From: Agromyces mariniharenae
Lineage (GTDB): Bacteria; Actinomycetota; Actinomycetes; Actinomycetales; Microbacteriaceae
Assembly (NCBI RefSeq): GCF_008122505.1
Contig: NZ_VSSB01000002.1
Span: 558,001-622,000, forward strand
Direction: 5' to 3'
DNA: 64,000 nt
The position numbers were made by a program, and so were the translations under genes. Below are positions 50,874 to 59,385 of the stretch, one piece after another; the stretch's first letter is position 1; each line of letters starts with the position of its first letter. The notes below the pieces were generated by a model. It was given only the letters and a program-made list of their open reading frames with translations, ran no database searches and had not been told where the DNA came from.

Positions 50874-52110
50874 CGAGGAACGCGCCGATGACCGTCGCGG
50901 GGTTCGTGAGCCGCCACACCGGCCCCGGGTCGTTGATGTCGCCGGTGAGCCGCAGCGGCGAGGCGAGCTCGCCGGTCGCGGTCGCCACCGAGACGCGGCC
51001 CACCTCGCGGCCCTCGGGGGCGGTCGAGAAGTCGTCGACGGTGACGGATACCTCGCCCGGAGCGGAGCCCCACGCGGCATCCGTGCGGCTGACCGACGCG
51101 ACCAGCTCGGCCTGGTCGCCCCACGGCGCGACGACGCGCGCGTAGGGCGTGCCTTCGGCGATGACCGTGACGGGAGCCGAGGCGGCGGCGGCCGAGTCGA
51201 CGGCCGCGGTGACGGCCGGGTCGAGCGTCTCGTAGTCGGGCATCAACAGCATCGCACCGGTGATGCGACGGAGGCCCTCGACGCCCTCGACGGCGGGGAG
51301 CTCGGTCGTGAAGACGTAGCTCAGCGCCGCCTGGTCGGTGAAGCTGCGGGTGATCGCCCGCACGGCACCGTCATCGGCCCGGCCGACGAGGTCGGGCACG
51401 ACGCGCGCGCCGGGCGGCGCCGCCTCGGGGTCGTCGAGCATGGCGGCGAGCTGGTCGTCGGCGAGCACGAGGGAGGCGAGGCGCGCGAGCTCGTCGGCCG
51501 TGCCCACGTTGTCGCCTGAGAGCCCCGTGGCGTCGTCGACGCGCGTGGCGGTGAAGCCCTGCTCGGCCAGCCACGCGTTCGCCGCCTCGACGTAGGCGTC
51601 GGGCGAGCCGAACGCCCAGCGCACGAGCGTGTCGGCGTGGTTGTTGCTCGAGGCGAGCAGGATCGCCCGCACGACGTCGCGCTCGGTCCAGGTCTCGCCC
51701 GGGGAGACCTGCACCGCACGTGACCCCTCGCCCGAGTACCGCAGGTAGTCGACGTAGTCCTCGGGTCCGATGGGGATGGCCGGACCCGGGCCGTCGGCCG
51801 GCAGCGGGAGCGAGTCGAGGGTCACGAGGAGCGTCACGAGCTTCGCGGCGCCGCCGATCGGCACGGCCGCCGGGTCGCCGGCCGTCGCGATGGTCTCGGC
51901 GGTGCCGTCGTCGCCGACCACCGCGATGGCGCTCGCGCCCGTCTCGGGCAGCGTGAGCGCCGGAACCTCGGCCGGGGCGGCGGCCGCCGCGGCCGGCCGC
52001 ACCGTCACGTCGGGGAGCGGGCCCAGCAGCATCGCAGGACCGTACACGCCGATGCCGAGGATGGCGAGCGCGCCGACGGTGATGCCGATGATCCGGCCGG
52101 GGGAGGTCAT
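50857..52110 (-). CDS. D-Ala-D-Ala carboxypeptidase-like protein with lost catalytic residues
   Basis: A 417-residue protein with an N-terminal membrane segment (IIGITVGALAILGIGVYG) and a penicillin-binding-protein-5-like domain outside the membrane. The SxxK site of the family aligns with PIGGAAKLVTLLVTLD, where the nucleophile Ser is Gly. SxN is kept in SSNNHADTL, but KTG reads TRS in AITRSFTDQAALS. It is therefore probably catalytically inactive and may bind wall peptides or regulate. ATG at 52110 lies 6 bases from TACGCT (minus, 52117-52122). Confidence 0.75.
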   Translation of the reverse strand: MTSPGRIIGITVGALAILGIGVYGPAMLLGPLPDVTVRPAAAAAAPAEVPALTLPETGASAIAVVGDDGTAETIATAGDPAAVPIGGAAKLVTLLVTLDSLPLPADGPGPAIPIGPEDYVDYLRYSGEGSRAVQVSPGETWTERDVVRAILLASSNNHADTLVRWAFGSPDAYVEAANAWLAEQGFTATRVDDATGLSGDNVGTADELARLASLVLADDQLAAMLDDPEAAPPGARVVPDLVGRADDGAVRAITRSFTDQAALSYVFTTELPAVEGVEGLRRITGAMLLMPDYETLDPAVTAAVDSAAAASAPVTVIAEGTPYARVVAPWGDQAELVASVSRTDAAWGSAPGEVSVTVDDFSTAPEGREVGRVSVATATGELASPLRLTGDINDPGPVWRLTNPATVIGAFLAGQAS

Positions 52111-52134
52111 GCGTTCAGCGTAACCGGAGGCTGG

Positions 52135-52482
52135 TCAGGCCCAGCCCAGCTCGTGCAGCCGGTCGTCGTCGATGCCGTAGAAATGGGCGATCTCGTGCAC
52201 GAGGGTGATGTGGATCTCCTCACGGAGCTGCTCCTCGTCGTCGGCGACGGCCAGGAGCGGGTCCCGGTACAGGATGATGCGGTCGGGCATCTCGCCCATG
52301 CCGTAGCGGTCGCGCTCGGTCAGCGCATAGCCGTCGTAGAGGCCGAGCAGGTCGAGGGAGCCGTCCTCGGGGCGATCCTCGACGACGAACACGACGTTCT
52401 CGAGCCCGTCGACCATGTCGTCGGGCAGCTGGTCGAGCTCGTCGACGACCAGGGCCTCGAACGCTTCACCATCGAGTTCCAC
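52135..52482 (-). CDS. Zincin-like metallopeptidase family protein
   Basis: A 115-residue acidic protein with the zinc motif HEIAHFYGIDDDRLHELGW near the C-terminus, the pattern of the actinobacterial small metallopeptidase family (DUF1025-like). No signal peptide. The GTG at 52482 is chosen for GGGAG upstream and family length; a longer frame to 52692 reads through the tRNA-derived repeats and is not real. It lies downstream of tRNA-His on the same strand. Confidence 0.82.
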   Translation of the reverse strand: MELDGEAFEALVVDELDQLPDDMVDGLENVVFVVEDRPEDGSLDLLGLYDGYALTERDRYGMGEMPDRIILYRDPLLAVADDEEQLREEIHITLVHEIAHFYGIDDDRLHELGWA

Positions 52483-52520
52483 GACTGCTCCCGTCGGTGG
52501 CGGGGAAGTGACGCTACGAA

Positions 52521-52646
52521 TTGGGGTGAGTAACGGGCCTTGAACCCGCGACCTGATCTTCGAACCGTACCGCGACCAGGCGTTTGGGGTGAGTAACGGG
52601 GCTTGAACCCGCGACCTGATCTTCGAACCGTACCGCGACCAGGCGA
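52521..52646 (-). repeat. Two 63 bp tandem copies derived from the 3' half of tRNA-His
   Basis: Units at 52521-52583 and 52584-52646 are 61/63 identical. Read on the minus strand, each begins CGCCTGGT like the tRNA-His anticodon stem, has 20 unrelated bases (CGCGGTACGGTTCGAAGATC) in place of the anticodon loop region, then AGGTCGCGGGTTC and the T-arm plus acceptor 3' strand to CCA. The last 34 bases match the adjacent tRNA-His exactly in the second unit and with one change in the first. No 5' acceptor strand is present. Confidence 0.9.
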
Positions 52647-52647
52647 T

Positions 52648-52724
52648 TGGGGTGAGTAACGGGGCTTGAACCCGCGACCTCCTGGACCACAACCAGGCGC
52701 TCTACCAACTGAGCTATACCCACC
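52648..52724 (-). tRNA. tRNA-His (anticodon GTG)
   Basis: Read on the minus strand: acceptor GTGGGTA / TACTCAC, preceded by the extra G characteristic of tRNA-His opposite C73, D-arm with TAGCTCAGTTGGTAGAGC, anticodon arm CCTGG-TTGTGGT-CCAGG with GTG, T-arm GCGGG-TTCAAGC-CCCGT and encoded CCA (52648-52650). Downstream of orn, the usual actinobacterial neighbour. Confidence 0.95.
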
Positions 52725-52767
52725 ATGTGTCGACCGCCGTGGCGATCGAGGCAACTGTAAGAGACTA

Positions 52768-53388
52768 CTACACCTTCGCCTCGAACTCGTCCACCACGGC
52801 GGCGGCGAGCGTCTGCAGCTCCTGGCTCGACGGCCCGGGATCGGCGACGAAGATGGCGCGACGGTAGTAGTGCAGTTCGCGGATCGACTCGAGGATGTCG
52901 GCGAGCGCGCGGTGGCCGCCGTTCTTGGCGGGGGAGTTGAAGTAGGCGCGGGGGAACCAGCGCTTCGCAAGCTCCTTGATCGAGGACACGTCGACGTTGC
53001 GGTAGTGCAGGTGCGAGTCGAGCCGCGGCATGTACTTCGCGATGAACCCGCGGTCGGTGCCGATCGAGTTGCCGGCCAGGGGAGCCCGCTGCTCTTCGGG
53101 GACGTGCTTCAGCACGTATTCGAGCACCTCGTACTCGGCCTCGGCGACGCTCACGCCGTTGGGGATCTCCTCGATGAGGCCCGACTCGGTGTGCATGGCC
53201 CGGACGAACTCGCCCATGTTCTCGAGCGCGCTCGCGTCGGGCTTGATCACGATGCTGAGCCCGGCGTCGACGGGGTTGAGGTCGTAGTCCGTGATCACGA
53301 CGGCGATCTCGACCAGCTCGTCGACCTCGAGGTCGAGGCCGGTCATCTCGCAGTCGATCCAGACCAGTCGGTCACTCGAGGTTGCCAT
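52768..53388 (-). CDS. orn: Oligoribonuclease
   Basis: Degrades 2-5-mer RNAs to mononucleotides, including pGpG. 206 residues, DEDDh exonuclease: Asp-Glu in LVWIDCEMTGLD, Asp in the GNSIGTDRGFI block and His-Asp in GGHRALADILES. ATG at 53388 lies 6 bases from TAGACT (minus strand, 53395-53400), so probably leaderless. tRNA-His follows 43 bases downstream. Confidence 0.95.
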   Translation of the reverse strand: MATSSDRLVWIDCEMTGLDLEVDELVEIAVVITDYDLNPVDAGLSIVIKPDASALENMGEFVRAMHTESGLIEEIPNGVSVAEAEYEVLEYVLKHVPEEQRAPLAGNSIGTDRGFIAKYMPRLDSHLHYRNVDVSSIKELAKRWFPRAYFNSPAKNGGHRALADILESIRELHYYRRAIFVADPGPSSQELQTLAAAVVDEFEAKV

Positions 53389-53476
53389 GCGGCGAGTCTA
53401 CCGGGGGCGTCGGACAGCCGACCGTCGACGCCGGTACCGTGACGGCCCTTCGACGCGGCGCCCATAGGCTGGCCGG

Positions 53477-54052
53477 GTGGCGACGTTCGACGAGGTGCTC
53501 GAGGCGATCCGGTCGGCGACGTCGCGGTCGCCCCGAATCGTCGTGGGCGTCTCGGGCTACGGCGGCGCGGGCAAGTCGACGCTCGCCCGTCGCCTGCTCG
53601 ACGAGGTGCCCGGAAGCGTGCGCATCCGCGGTGACGACTTCCTCCATCCCGAGCTCACGCGCGAGCGATCGGCCGACTGGGCTGCGTTCGATCGCACGCG
53701 TCTCCGGGCGGAGGTGCTCGAGCCGTTCCGGGCCGGACGGCCGGGCACGTTCCGCCGGCTCGACTGGGCGACCGGCACGCTGGGGCCCGCGGAGCCGTTG
53801 CCTGCGGCATCCGTGCTCGTGGTCGACGCGGTGGGCCTGTTCCACCACGAGCTCGACGGCCTCCTCGACGTGCGCATCTGGGTCGACGTCGACCTCGACA
53901 CGGCCACCGAGCGCGGCCGCGCCCGCGACCTGCGGCGGGGCGACGCGGATGTCACCGTGTGGGACGACGTCTGGGCGCCGAACGAGCGCGACTTCGCGGC
54001 TCGGCACCGACCGCGTGAGCGGGCGGACCTGCGCTACGACGCCTCGGCGTGA
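53477..54052 (+). CDS. Uridine-kinase-like P-loop protein
   Basis: A 191-residue protein with Walker A VSGYGGAGKSTLARR, a RGDDFLHPEL Asp pair typical of uridine/pantothenate-kinase-like enzymes, and VVDAVGLFHHEL in the Walker B region. Substrate unknown. GTG at 53477 is 6 bases after TAGGCT (53465-53470), leaderless. Divergent from orn across 88 bases; tRNA-Arg lies 3 bases beyond its end on the opposite strand. Confidence 0.8.
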   Translation: MATFDEVLEAIRSATSRSPRIVVGVSGYGGAGKSTLARRLLDEVPGSVRIRGDDFLHPELTRERSADWAAFDRTRLRAEVLEPFRAGRPGTFRRLDWATGTLGPAEPLPAASVLVVDAVGLFHHELDGLLDVRIWVDVDLDTATERGRARDLRRGDADVTVWDDVWAPNERDFAARHRPRERADLRYDASA

Positions 54053-54055
54053 CGG

Positions 54056-54128
54056 TGCCCCCGGCAGGAATCGAACCTGCGACCGACAGATTAGAAGGCT
54101 GCTGCTCTATCCGCTGAGCTACGGGGGC
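54056..54128 (-). tRNA. tRNA-Arg (anticodon TCT)
   Basis: Read on the minus strand: acceptor GCCCCCG / CGGGGGC, D-arm TAGCTCAGCGGATAGAGC, anticodon arm loop CTTCTAA with TCT, T-arm GCAGG-TTCGATT-CCTGC, discriminator A at 54056. CCA is not encoded, unlike the nearby tRNA-His. Confidence 0.95.
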
Positions 54129-54159
54129 CGGCCACGCCAGCATACCGGGCGGTGCTGGA

Positions 54160-55386
54160 TCACCCCTCGGTGGGCACGAAGGCGTCGTCCTCGCGCGGCC
54201 GGGGCGCGGCATCCGGCGTTCGCCTGCGCAGCGCGAGCGCGATGAGCGGGAACAGCAGCACCGAGAGCATGCCGGCGCCGACGAGCGCCGAGGCGGTGCC
54301 GCTCGCGAGGTCGCCCGCCTCGACGCCGATGGCCGTCACCGCGACGATGATCGGCAGGCCAGTGGCCCCGAACAGTCCGATGGCAGCTCGGTCGCGCACG
54401 CTCGAACCCACGGGCGCCACGATGAGCGATGGCAGCCCGCGCACGACGAGCAGGAGCACGAGGAAGATCGGCACGAGCGCGAGCGTGCGCGGATCGGCGA
54501 GCAGCGCGTCGAGATCGAACGTGACGCCCGTGAAGATGAAGAAGATCGGCACGAAGAACCCGTAGCCGAGGGCCTCGACCTTGCTCTCCATCATCTCGAT
54601 GTCGTGCTTCGGAGCGCCCGACAGCAGCAGGCGGTAGATGACGCCGGCCGTGAACGCCCCGAGGAGCATGTCGAGGTCGAGCGCGAGGCTGAGCGTGACG
54701 AGCGCCATGATCACGAGCACCACGAGGCGCACGCCGAACTGGCCGCTCGTGTGCAGGGTGGCCGTGATGACGCGGTGCACCCGGTGCCGCACGTCGCGCG
54801 TGGCCAGCCAGATGCCCGCGGCCGCCACGACGGCGAAGCCCACCAGCACGAGGGTCGCCACGAGGGGCGAACGGCCGCTGAGGAAGAGCGAGATGGCCAG
54901 CAGCGGGCCGAACTCGCCGATGGCGCCGAGCGCGATCACGGCGACGCCGAACGGCGTGCGCAGGTCGCCCGAATCGCGGAGCACGGGCATGATCGTGCCG
55001 AGGGCCGTCGAGGTCAGCGCGATGCCGATGAAGGCCGCCGCCCCGAGGTTGGGCGCGAAGAGCACGGCGATGCCGAAGCCGGCAGCGAGGGAGACGATCC
55101 AGCCGATCGCGGCGCGACCGATGGGCCGGCCACGGATGGCGCGGAAGTCGATCTCGCTGCCCGCGAGGAAGAACAGCATCGCGAGCCCGAAGTCCGAGAA
55201 CGCCTGCGCGAAGGGACCGGGTTGGATCCAGCCGAGCACGGCGGGTCCGAAGAGCAGCCCGAGGACGATCTCGAACACGACGAGCGGGATCGTCACCCAG
55301 CGGCCCAGCCCGCGGACGAGGAGCGGCGCGATCACCGCGATCGTCGGGATGAGGACCAGCGTTCCCAGCGAGTAGTCGACTGCCAT
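54160..55386 (-). CDS. Cation:proton antiporter, CPA2 (KefB/NapA-like) family
   Basis: A 408-residue membrane protein with about twelve hydrophobic segments. Typical CPA2 elements: [49 protein letters not shown] and the discontinuous [19 protein letters not shown]. No C-terminal RCK/TrkA domain, so regulation by nucleotide is not indicated. Probably exchanges Na+ or K+ for H+. Confidence 0.85.
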   Translation of the reverse strand: MAVDYSLGTLVLIPTIAVIAPLLVRGLGRWVTIPLVVFEIVLGLLFGPAVLGWIQPGPFAQAFSDFGLAMLFFLAGSEIDFRAIRGRPIGRAAIGWIVSLAAGFGIAVLFAPNLGAAAFIGIALTSTALGTIMPVLRDSGDLRTPFGVAVIALGAIGEFGPLLAISLFLSGRSPLVATLVLVGFAVVAAAGIWLATRDVRHRVHRVITATLHTSGQFGVRLVVLVIMALVTLSLALDLDMLLGAFTAGVIYRLLLSGAPKHDIEMMESKVEALGYGFFVPIFFIFTGVTFDLDALLADPRTLALVPIFLVLLLVVRGLPSLIVAPVGSSVRDRAAIGLFGATGLPIIVAVTAIGVEAGDLASGTASALVGAGMLSVLLFPLIALALRRRTPDAAPRPREDDAFVPTEG

Positions 55387-55506
55387 GTCCGCCCCCAGGT
55401 CCCTCGTCGGTCGCCCCTGTCGCGATGCTACTGGCGGTGGCCGTGCTGCGCATCAGGGCGACGGATGCCGCGTGCCGGCCGTATCGCCCCGGAAACACGG
55501 CGGTTG

Positions 55507-55512
55507 TATCGT
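55507..55512 (+). promoter_or_regulatory. -10 box of nadE
   Basis: TATCGT 6 bases before the nadE ATG at 55519; leaderless. Confidence 0.5.
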
Positions 55513-55518
55513 CGAGGG

Positions 55519-56340
55519 ATGCGCGACGTGCAGGCGAGAATCATCGAAGAACTCAATGTCAGTCCGGTCATCGACCCCGCCGAGCAGGTGCGCGCTCGGA
55601 TCGACTTCCTGAAGGCCTACCTGCGCACGTCGGGTGCAGCGGGCTTCGTGCTCGGCATCAGCGGCGGACAGGACTCGACCCTCGCCGGAATGCTCTGCCG
55701 CAAGGCCGTCGAGGAGCTCGTGGAGGAGGGCGATCCCGCCCGGTTCATCGCCGTCCGCCTGCCCTACGGCGTGCAGCGCGACGAGGCCGACGCGCAGGTC
55801 GCGCTCGCGTACATCCGGCCGCAGGAGACGGTCGTGTTCAACATCAAGGAGAGCGTCGACGAGCTCGCCGAGGAGTACGGCGAGGGCGTGGGCACGGCGC
55901 TCAGCGACTTCGGCAAGGGCAACGTGAAGGCCCGCATGCGCATGATCGCCCAGTACGCGATCGCCGGCGAGGGTCGCCTGCTCGTCGTGGGCACCGACCA
56001 CGCCGCTGAGGCGGTCACCGGCTTCTTCACGAAGTACGGCGACGGCGGCGCCGACATCCTGCCGCTCACCGGCCTCACCAAGCGCCAGGGTCGGGCCCTG
56101 CTCGAATTCCTCGAGGCACCGGAGGACATCCACCTGAAGGTGCCGACCGCCGACCTGCTCGACCACGATCCGGGTCAGTCCGACGAGGCGAACCTCGGGC
56201 TGAAGTACCACGACATCGACGCGTTCCTCGAGGGCCACGACATCGACCCCGAGATCGCCGAGCGCATCGAGCAGCGCTTCCTGCAGACGCGGCACAAGCG
56301 GGCCGTGCCGGTGTCGATGTTCGACGACTGGTGGATCTGA
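55519..56340 (+). CDS. nadE: Ammonia-dependent NAD synthetase
   Basis: Last step of NAD synthesis: amidation of deamido-NAD. 273 residues, without the glutaminase domain found in the long actinobacterial type. PP-loop [37 protein letters not shown] and [16 protein letters not shown] are diagnostic. Start set by the leaderless promoter and by homology; the longer upstream frame overlaps the antiporter. Confidence 0.94.
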   Translation: MRDVQARIIEELNVSPVIDPAEQVRARIDFLKAYLRTSGAAGFVLGISGGQDSTLAGMLCRKAVEELVEEGDPARFIAVRLPYGVQRDEADAQVALAYIRPQETVVFNIKESVDELAEEYGEGVGTALSDFGKGNVKARMRMIAQYAIAGEGRLLVVGTDHAAEAVTGFFTKYGDGGADILPLTGLTKRQGRALLEFLEAPEDIHLKVPTADLLDHDPGQSDEANLGLKYHDIDAFLEGHDIDPEIAERIEQRFLQTRHKRAVPVSMFDDWWI

Positions 56341-56365
56341 GCGGACGCATCCCGATGGGCGACGA

Positions 56366-56399
56366 CGAGGGCCCGACCGCCGATGCGGTCGGGCCCTCG
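56366..56399. terminator. Strong bidirectional terminator after nadE
   Basis: Perfect 15 bp stem CGAGGGCCCGACCGC / GCGGTCGGGCCCTCG with tetraloop CGAT, between nadE and the convergent membrane protein gene. No U tract. Confidence 0.85.
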
Positions 56400-56421
56400 G
56401 TCGTTCGTCGGACGCCCCCGC

Positions 56422-57063
56422 TCAGGCTCGCGCGTCGTCGAGCGTCGGCGTCGGCGCGGTGTCGGTGCGAACCTCGGGGTCGATGGATGCCGCGGACTGG
56501 TAGCGCTCGTGGTGCTGGCCGGCGACCCAGGTGTCCTGCGCCTCGACGGCCGCCTGCTCGGGCTCCTGGCGCTGCGAGCGCCAGCGCACGAGGTCGTTCT
56601 GGAACTGCCGGCGGGTGCGGGACGGGCGCTTCTGCCACTCGAGCATGCGATCGCGGAACTCCACGACCGCGGGGTCGAGCTGGTAGCCGAACGTCGCGGA
56701 CGCTCGCTTCAGTTCGTGGAGCTGGTGGGACGCCCAGTTGGCGGCGACATCCGCACCCTTGATCGGGAGGAGTCGTACGAGGATGTCGGCCTGCCCGACC
56801 GCCCGATCGGCGAGCACCTGCTCTTGAGGCGTGAGGGAGTTCCACACCGACGCCTCGGTGGCCGCGTCGACGAGCGCCGCGACCGCGGCGTTCTTCGCCT
56901 CGCGGTCGCGCTGGGCGACGACCCGCCGGATGGCCATCGACGCGATCCACGACGCGAGCAGGCCCGCGAGGAGCACCGCGACGAAGAGCACGATGCCGGC
57001 GTAGACCGTGGGTCGTGCGGCGCTCGAGGTGAGCCAGGAGATGAGGTCGTTCCACCACTGCAT
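56422..57063 (-). CDS. Membrane-anchored protein of unknown function
   Basis: A 213-residue protein with one N-terminal membrane segment (TVYAGIVLFVAVLLAGLLASWIA) and a mostly helical charged cytoplasmic domain (LTPQEQVLADRAVGQADILVRLLP, RRQFQNDLVRWRSQRQEPEQ). No family recognised. ATG at 57063 is 6 bases from TAGCCT (minus, 57070-57075), leaderless. Confidence 0.65.
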   Translation of the reverse strand: MQWWNDLISWLTSSAARPTVYAGIVLFVAVLLAGLLASWIASMAIRRVVAQRDREAKNAAVAALVDAATEASVWNSLTPQEQVLADRAVGQADILVRLLPIKGADVAANWASHQLHELKRASATFGYQLDPAVVEFRDRMLEWQKRPSRTRRQFQNDLVRWRSQRQEPEQAAVEAQDTWVAGQHHERYQSAASIDPEVRTDTAPTPTLDDARA

Positions 57064-57141
57064 GAGCGCAGGCTACCCGCGGCGGTGGCCGGCGCCACCG
57101 AGGCGGCGCGGCGCGCCCGGATCACGCCCGCCCGCCACCGA

Positions 57142-57465
57142 TCAGCGGAAGCACTCCGCGGCATCGGTGGGCGACCAGAACTCGCCGAGCTCGATCGAGC
57201 GCAGGCCGCCGCGGAGGAGGCGCCGCGCGACGAAGCGCTCCTCGCCGTCGCGTTCGCGCAGCTCGATGTGCCCGAGCACCGGGCCGCCGATCAGCGCCAC
57301 CCGCCAGAGCCCGGGCGCCGCGGTGACGATCGACAGGCCGCGCGGGGCGGGCGGCGCGGCATCCGCTCGATCGTGGACGACCGGCGTGCCGCCCGATCGC
57401 GCCAGCGCGCCGACGGCGGGCACGGGGTCGGTGGTGACGGGTGCGGTGAGAACGGTGGCGGACAT
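57142..57465 (-). CDS. Small protein of unknown function
   Basis: A 107-residue protein: low-complexity N-terminus, then a compact region GLWRVALIGGPVLGHIELRERDGEERFVARRLL and a tail with GEFWSPTDAAECFR, suggesting a small beta-rich fold. No family recognised. GAGGAG precedes the ATG at 57465. Separated from the reductase gene upstream by a terminator. Confidence 0.6.
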   Translation of the reverse strand: MSATVLTAPVTTDPVPAVGALARSGGTPVVHDRADAAPPAPRGLSIVTAAPGLWRVALIGGPVLGHIELRERDGEERFVARRLLRGGLRSIELGEFWSPTDAAECFR

Positions 57466-57567
57466 GGCGCTCCTCTCGTCGTGCAGCCGGCCCTGCGTGT
57501 GATTCGAAGATACGTTCGACCACCGACATCCGCGGATCGCATCGCGTAAGGCCGCCCCGACATGCCG

Positions 57568-57599
57568 CGCGGCGCCGGAGGATCACCTCCGACGCCGCG
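57568..57599 (-). terminator. Terminator of the aldo/keto reductase gene
   Basis: Stem CGCGGCG-C-CGGAGG / CCTCCG-A-CGCCGCG (13 pairs, one mismatch) with loop ATCA, 22 bases beyond the reductase stop. Confidence 0.7.
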
Positions 57600-57621
57600 T
57601 TCCGGGCAGGCGCGCCGCGTG

Positions 57622-58629
57622 TCAGCCGAGCACGGTGCCGTTCGCCGCGAGCGGCTCGAGGCGCGCGATCTCGTCCTCGGTGAGCGGCGCGGCGTCGAGG
57701 GCCGCCACGTTCTGCTCGAGCTGCGCGACGCTCGATGCGCCGATCAGCGCGCTCGCGACGAGCGGCTCGCGGAGCACCCACGACAGCGCGAGCTGCGCGA
57801 TGCTCTGGCCGCGCTCCTTCGCGATCGCGTCGATGCCGCGGATGCGCTCGAGGTAGTCGTCGCTGATCTTCTCGGCCGAGAGGAACCGACTCGTCGCCGC
57901 GCGGGAGTCGGCGGGCACCTCGCCCGACAGGTAGCGGTCGGTGAGCAGGCCCTGCGCGAGCGGCGAGAAGACGATGCTGGCCGCGCCGACGTCCTCGAGC
58001 ACCGGGAACAGGCCGTCCTCGATGTGCCGGTCGAACATCGAGTAGCGCGGCTGGTGGATGAGCAGCGGCACGCCCTCGGCCTCGAGCGCGGCGGCGGCCG
58101 CACGGGTCTGCTCGGGGTCGTAGTTCGAGATGCCCACGTACAGCGCCTTGCCCTGCCGCACCGCGTGCGCGAGAGCGCCCATCGTCTCCTCGATCGGCGT
58201 CTCTGAGTCGGGACGGTGCGAGTAGAAGATGTCGACGTAGTCGAGGCCGAGCCGGCCGAGGCTCTGGTCGAGCGACGACAGCAGGTACTTGCGCGAGCCG
58301 AAGTCGCCGTAGGGGCCCGGCCACATGTCGTAGCCGGCCTTCGACGAGACCACGAGCTCGTCGCGGTAGGGGGCGAGGTCGCCGGCGAGGATGCGGCCGA
58401 AGTTCTCCTCGGCGCTGCCCGCGGGCGGCCCGTAGTTGTTCGCCAGGTCGAAGTGCGTGATGCCGAGGTCGAACGCGCGGCGCACGATCGCGCGCTGCGT
58501 GTCCCACGGCCGGTCGTGGCCGAAATTGTGCCAGAGGCCCAGGGACAGCGCGGGGAGCTTGAGCCCGCTCCTCCCGACGCGGTTGTAGCGCATGCGGTCG
58601 TAGCGTTCCGGAATGGCGACGAAGGTCAT
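57622..58629 (-). CDS. Aldo/keto reductase (YghZ/Mgr-type)
   Basis: NADPH-dependent reductase of the glyceraldehyde-3-phosphate/methylglyoxal reductase group. 335 residues, TIM barrel with the tetrad Asp and Tyr in HFDLANNYGPPAGSAEE, Lys in VSSKAGYDMW and His in FYSHRPD; C-terminal cofactor region IGASSVAQLEQNV. ATG at 58629 is 6 bases from TAGAGT on the minus strand, sharing its -10 element with msrA; both genes fit a carbonyl/oxidative stress role. Confidence 0.9.
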   Translation of the reverse strand: MTFVAIPERYDRMRYNRVGRSGLKLPALSLGLWHNFGHDRPWDTQRAIVRRAFDLGITHFDLANNYGPPAGSAEENFGRILAGDLAPYRDELVVSSKAGYDMWPGPYGDFGSRKYLLSSLDQSLGRLGLDYVDIFYSHRPDSETPIEETMGALAHAVRQGKALYVGISNYDPEQTRAAAAALEAEGVPLLIHQPRYSMFDRHIEDGLFPVLEDVGAASIVFSPLAQGLLTDRYLSGEVPADSRAATSRFLSAEKISDDYLERIRGIDAIAKERGQSIAQLALSWVLREPLVASALIGASSVAQLEQNVAALDAAPLTEDEIARLEPLAANGTVLG

Positions 58630-58634
58630 CCCGT

Positions 58635-58641
58635 TACTCTA
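58635..58641. promoter_or_regulatory. Bidirectional -10 element shared by two leaderless genes
   Basis: The 7 bases TACTCTA read TACTCT on the plus strand (58635-58640) and TAGAGT on the minus strand (58636-58641). Both fit TANNNT and both are exactly 6 bases from an ATG (msrA at 58647, reductase at 58629). One open complex region could serve both directions. Confidence 0.65.
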
Positions 58642-58646
58642 TGGCG

Positions 58647-59171
58647 ATGGAAAGCTACGTTCTGGCGGGTGGCTGCTTCTGGTGCCTCGACGCCGTCTAC
58701 CGCACACTGAAGGGCGTCGACGAGGTCGTCTCGGGGTACACCGGCGGCGTGACGCCGAACCCGAGCTACGAGGCCGTCTGCACCGGAGCGACGGGCCACG
58801 CCGAGGCCGTGCGCGTCGACTTCGACCCCGACGTCATCCCGCGCGAGGTGATCCTCGACGTCTTCTTCTCGCTGCACGACCCGACCCAGCTCAACCGCCA
58901 GGGCGCCGACGTCGGCACGCAGTACCGGTCGGCGATGTTCTTCGCCGACGACGCGCAGCGCGAGCTGTTCGAGGCGGCGCGTGACCGAGCCGCCGACTGG
59001 TGGCCGGGCGAGATCGTCACCACGATCGAGCCGCTCGGCGACTACTTCCGCGCCGAGGAGTACCACCAGGACTTCTTCGCCAAGAACCCGGGCCAGGGCT
59101 ACTGCCTCGCCGTCGCCCTGCCCAAGGTGAACAAGATCCGGCGCTCGTACGCCGACTACGTGCTCGCCTGA
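58647..59171 (+). CDS. msrA: Peptide methionine sulfoxide reductase A
   Basis: Repairs methionine-S-sulfoxide in proteins. 174 residues with the catalytic GGCFWCLDAVY at the N-terminus, YTGGVTPNPSYEAVCTG, HAEAVRVDFDP and EEYHQDFFAKNPGQGYC with a resolving Cys. An ATG at 58641 is also in frame, but it touches the -10 box; the ATG at 58647 fits the 6-base leaderless spacing and family starts. A hairpin terminator follows. Confidence 0.93.
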   Translation: MESYVLAGGCFWCLDAVYRTLKGVDEVVSGYTGGVTPNPSYEAVCTGATGHAEAVRVDFDPDVIPREVILDVFFSLHDPTQLNRQGADVGTQYRSAMFFADDAQRELFEAARDRAADWWPGEIVTTIEPLGDYFRAEEYHQDFFAKNPGQGYCLAVALPKVNKIRRSYADYVLA

Positions 59172-59220
59172 CGGCGCGCGCCACTGGCGACGTGCTCGCC
59201 GCACGACTCGTCCTCGACAT

Positions 59221-59252
59221 CGCCCCCGTGACGGATGCTCCGCACGGGGGCG
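59221..59252. terminator. Terminator after msrA
   Basis: Perfect 10 bp stem CGCCCCCGTG / CACGGGGGCG with a 12-base loop that can itself pair CGG/CCG; followed by CTTCGT. Confidence 0.7.
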
Positions 59253-59385
59253 CTTCGTCGCCCGCCGCCGTGGCGACGGCGCGGCGATGCTGGTGCGACG
59301 CGGCATCCGGGGCCTGATCCGGCACGAGCAGCTCCGGATGCCGCGAGCCGCCGATACGCGGCGGCGTCGACCCGAGGAGCACATC

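Noticed and set aside
52521..52680. Possible CRISPR array at the 63 bp repeats
   Set aside because: The repeated part is tRNA-derived, the units abut without variable spacers, and no cas genes are present.
52483..52692. N-terminal extension of the metallopeptidase with three near-identical segments ending VAGSSPVTHP-type peptides
   Set aside because: The repeated peptide is translation of tRNA-His and its tandem 3' copies, not protein-coding sequence.
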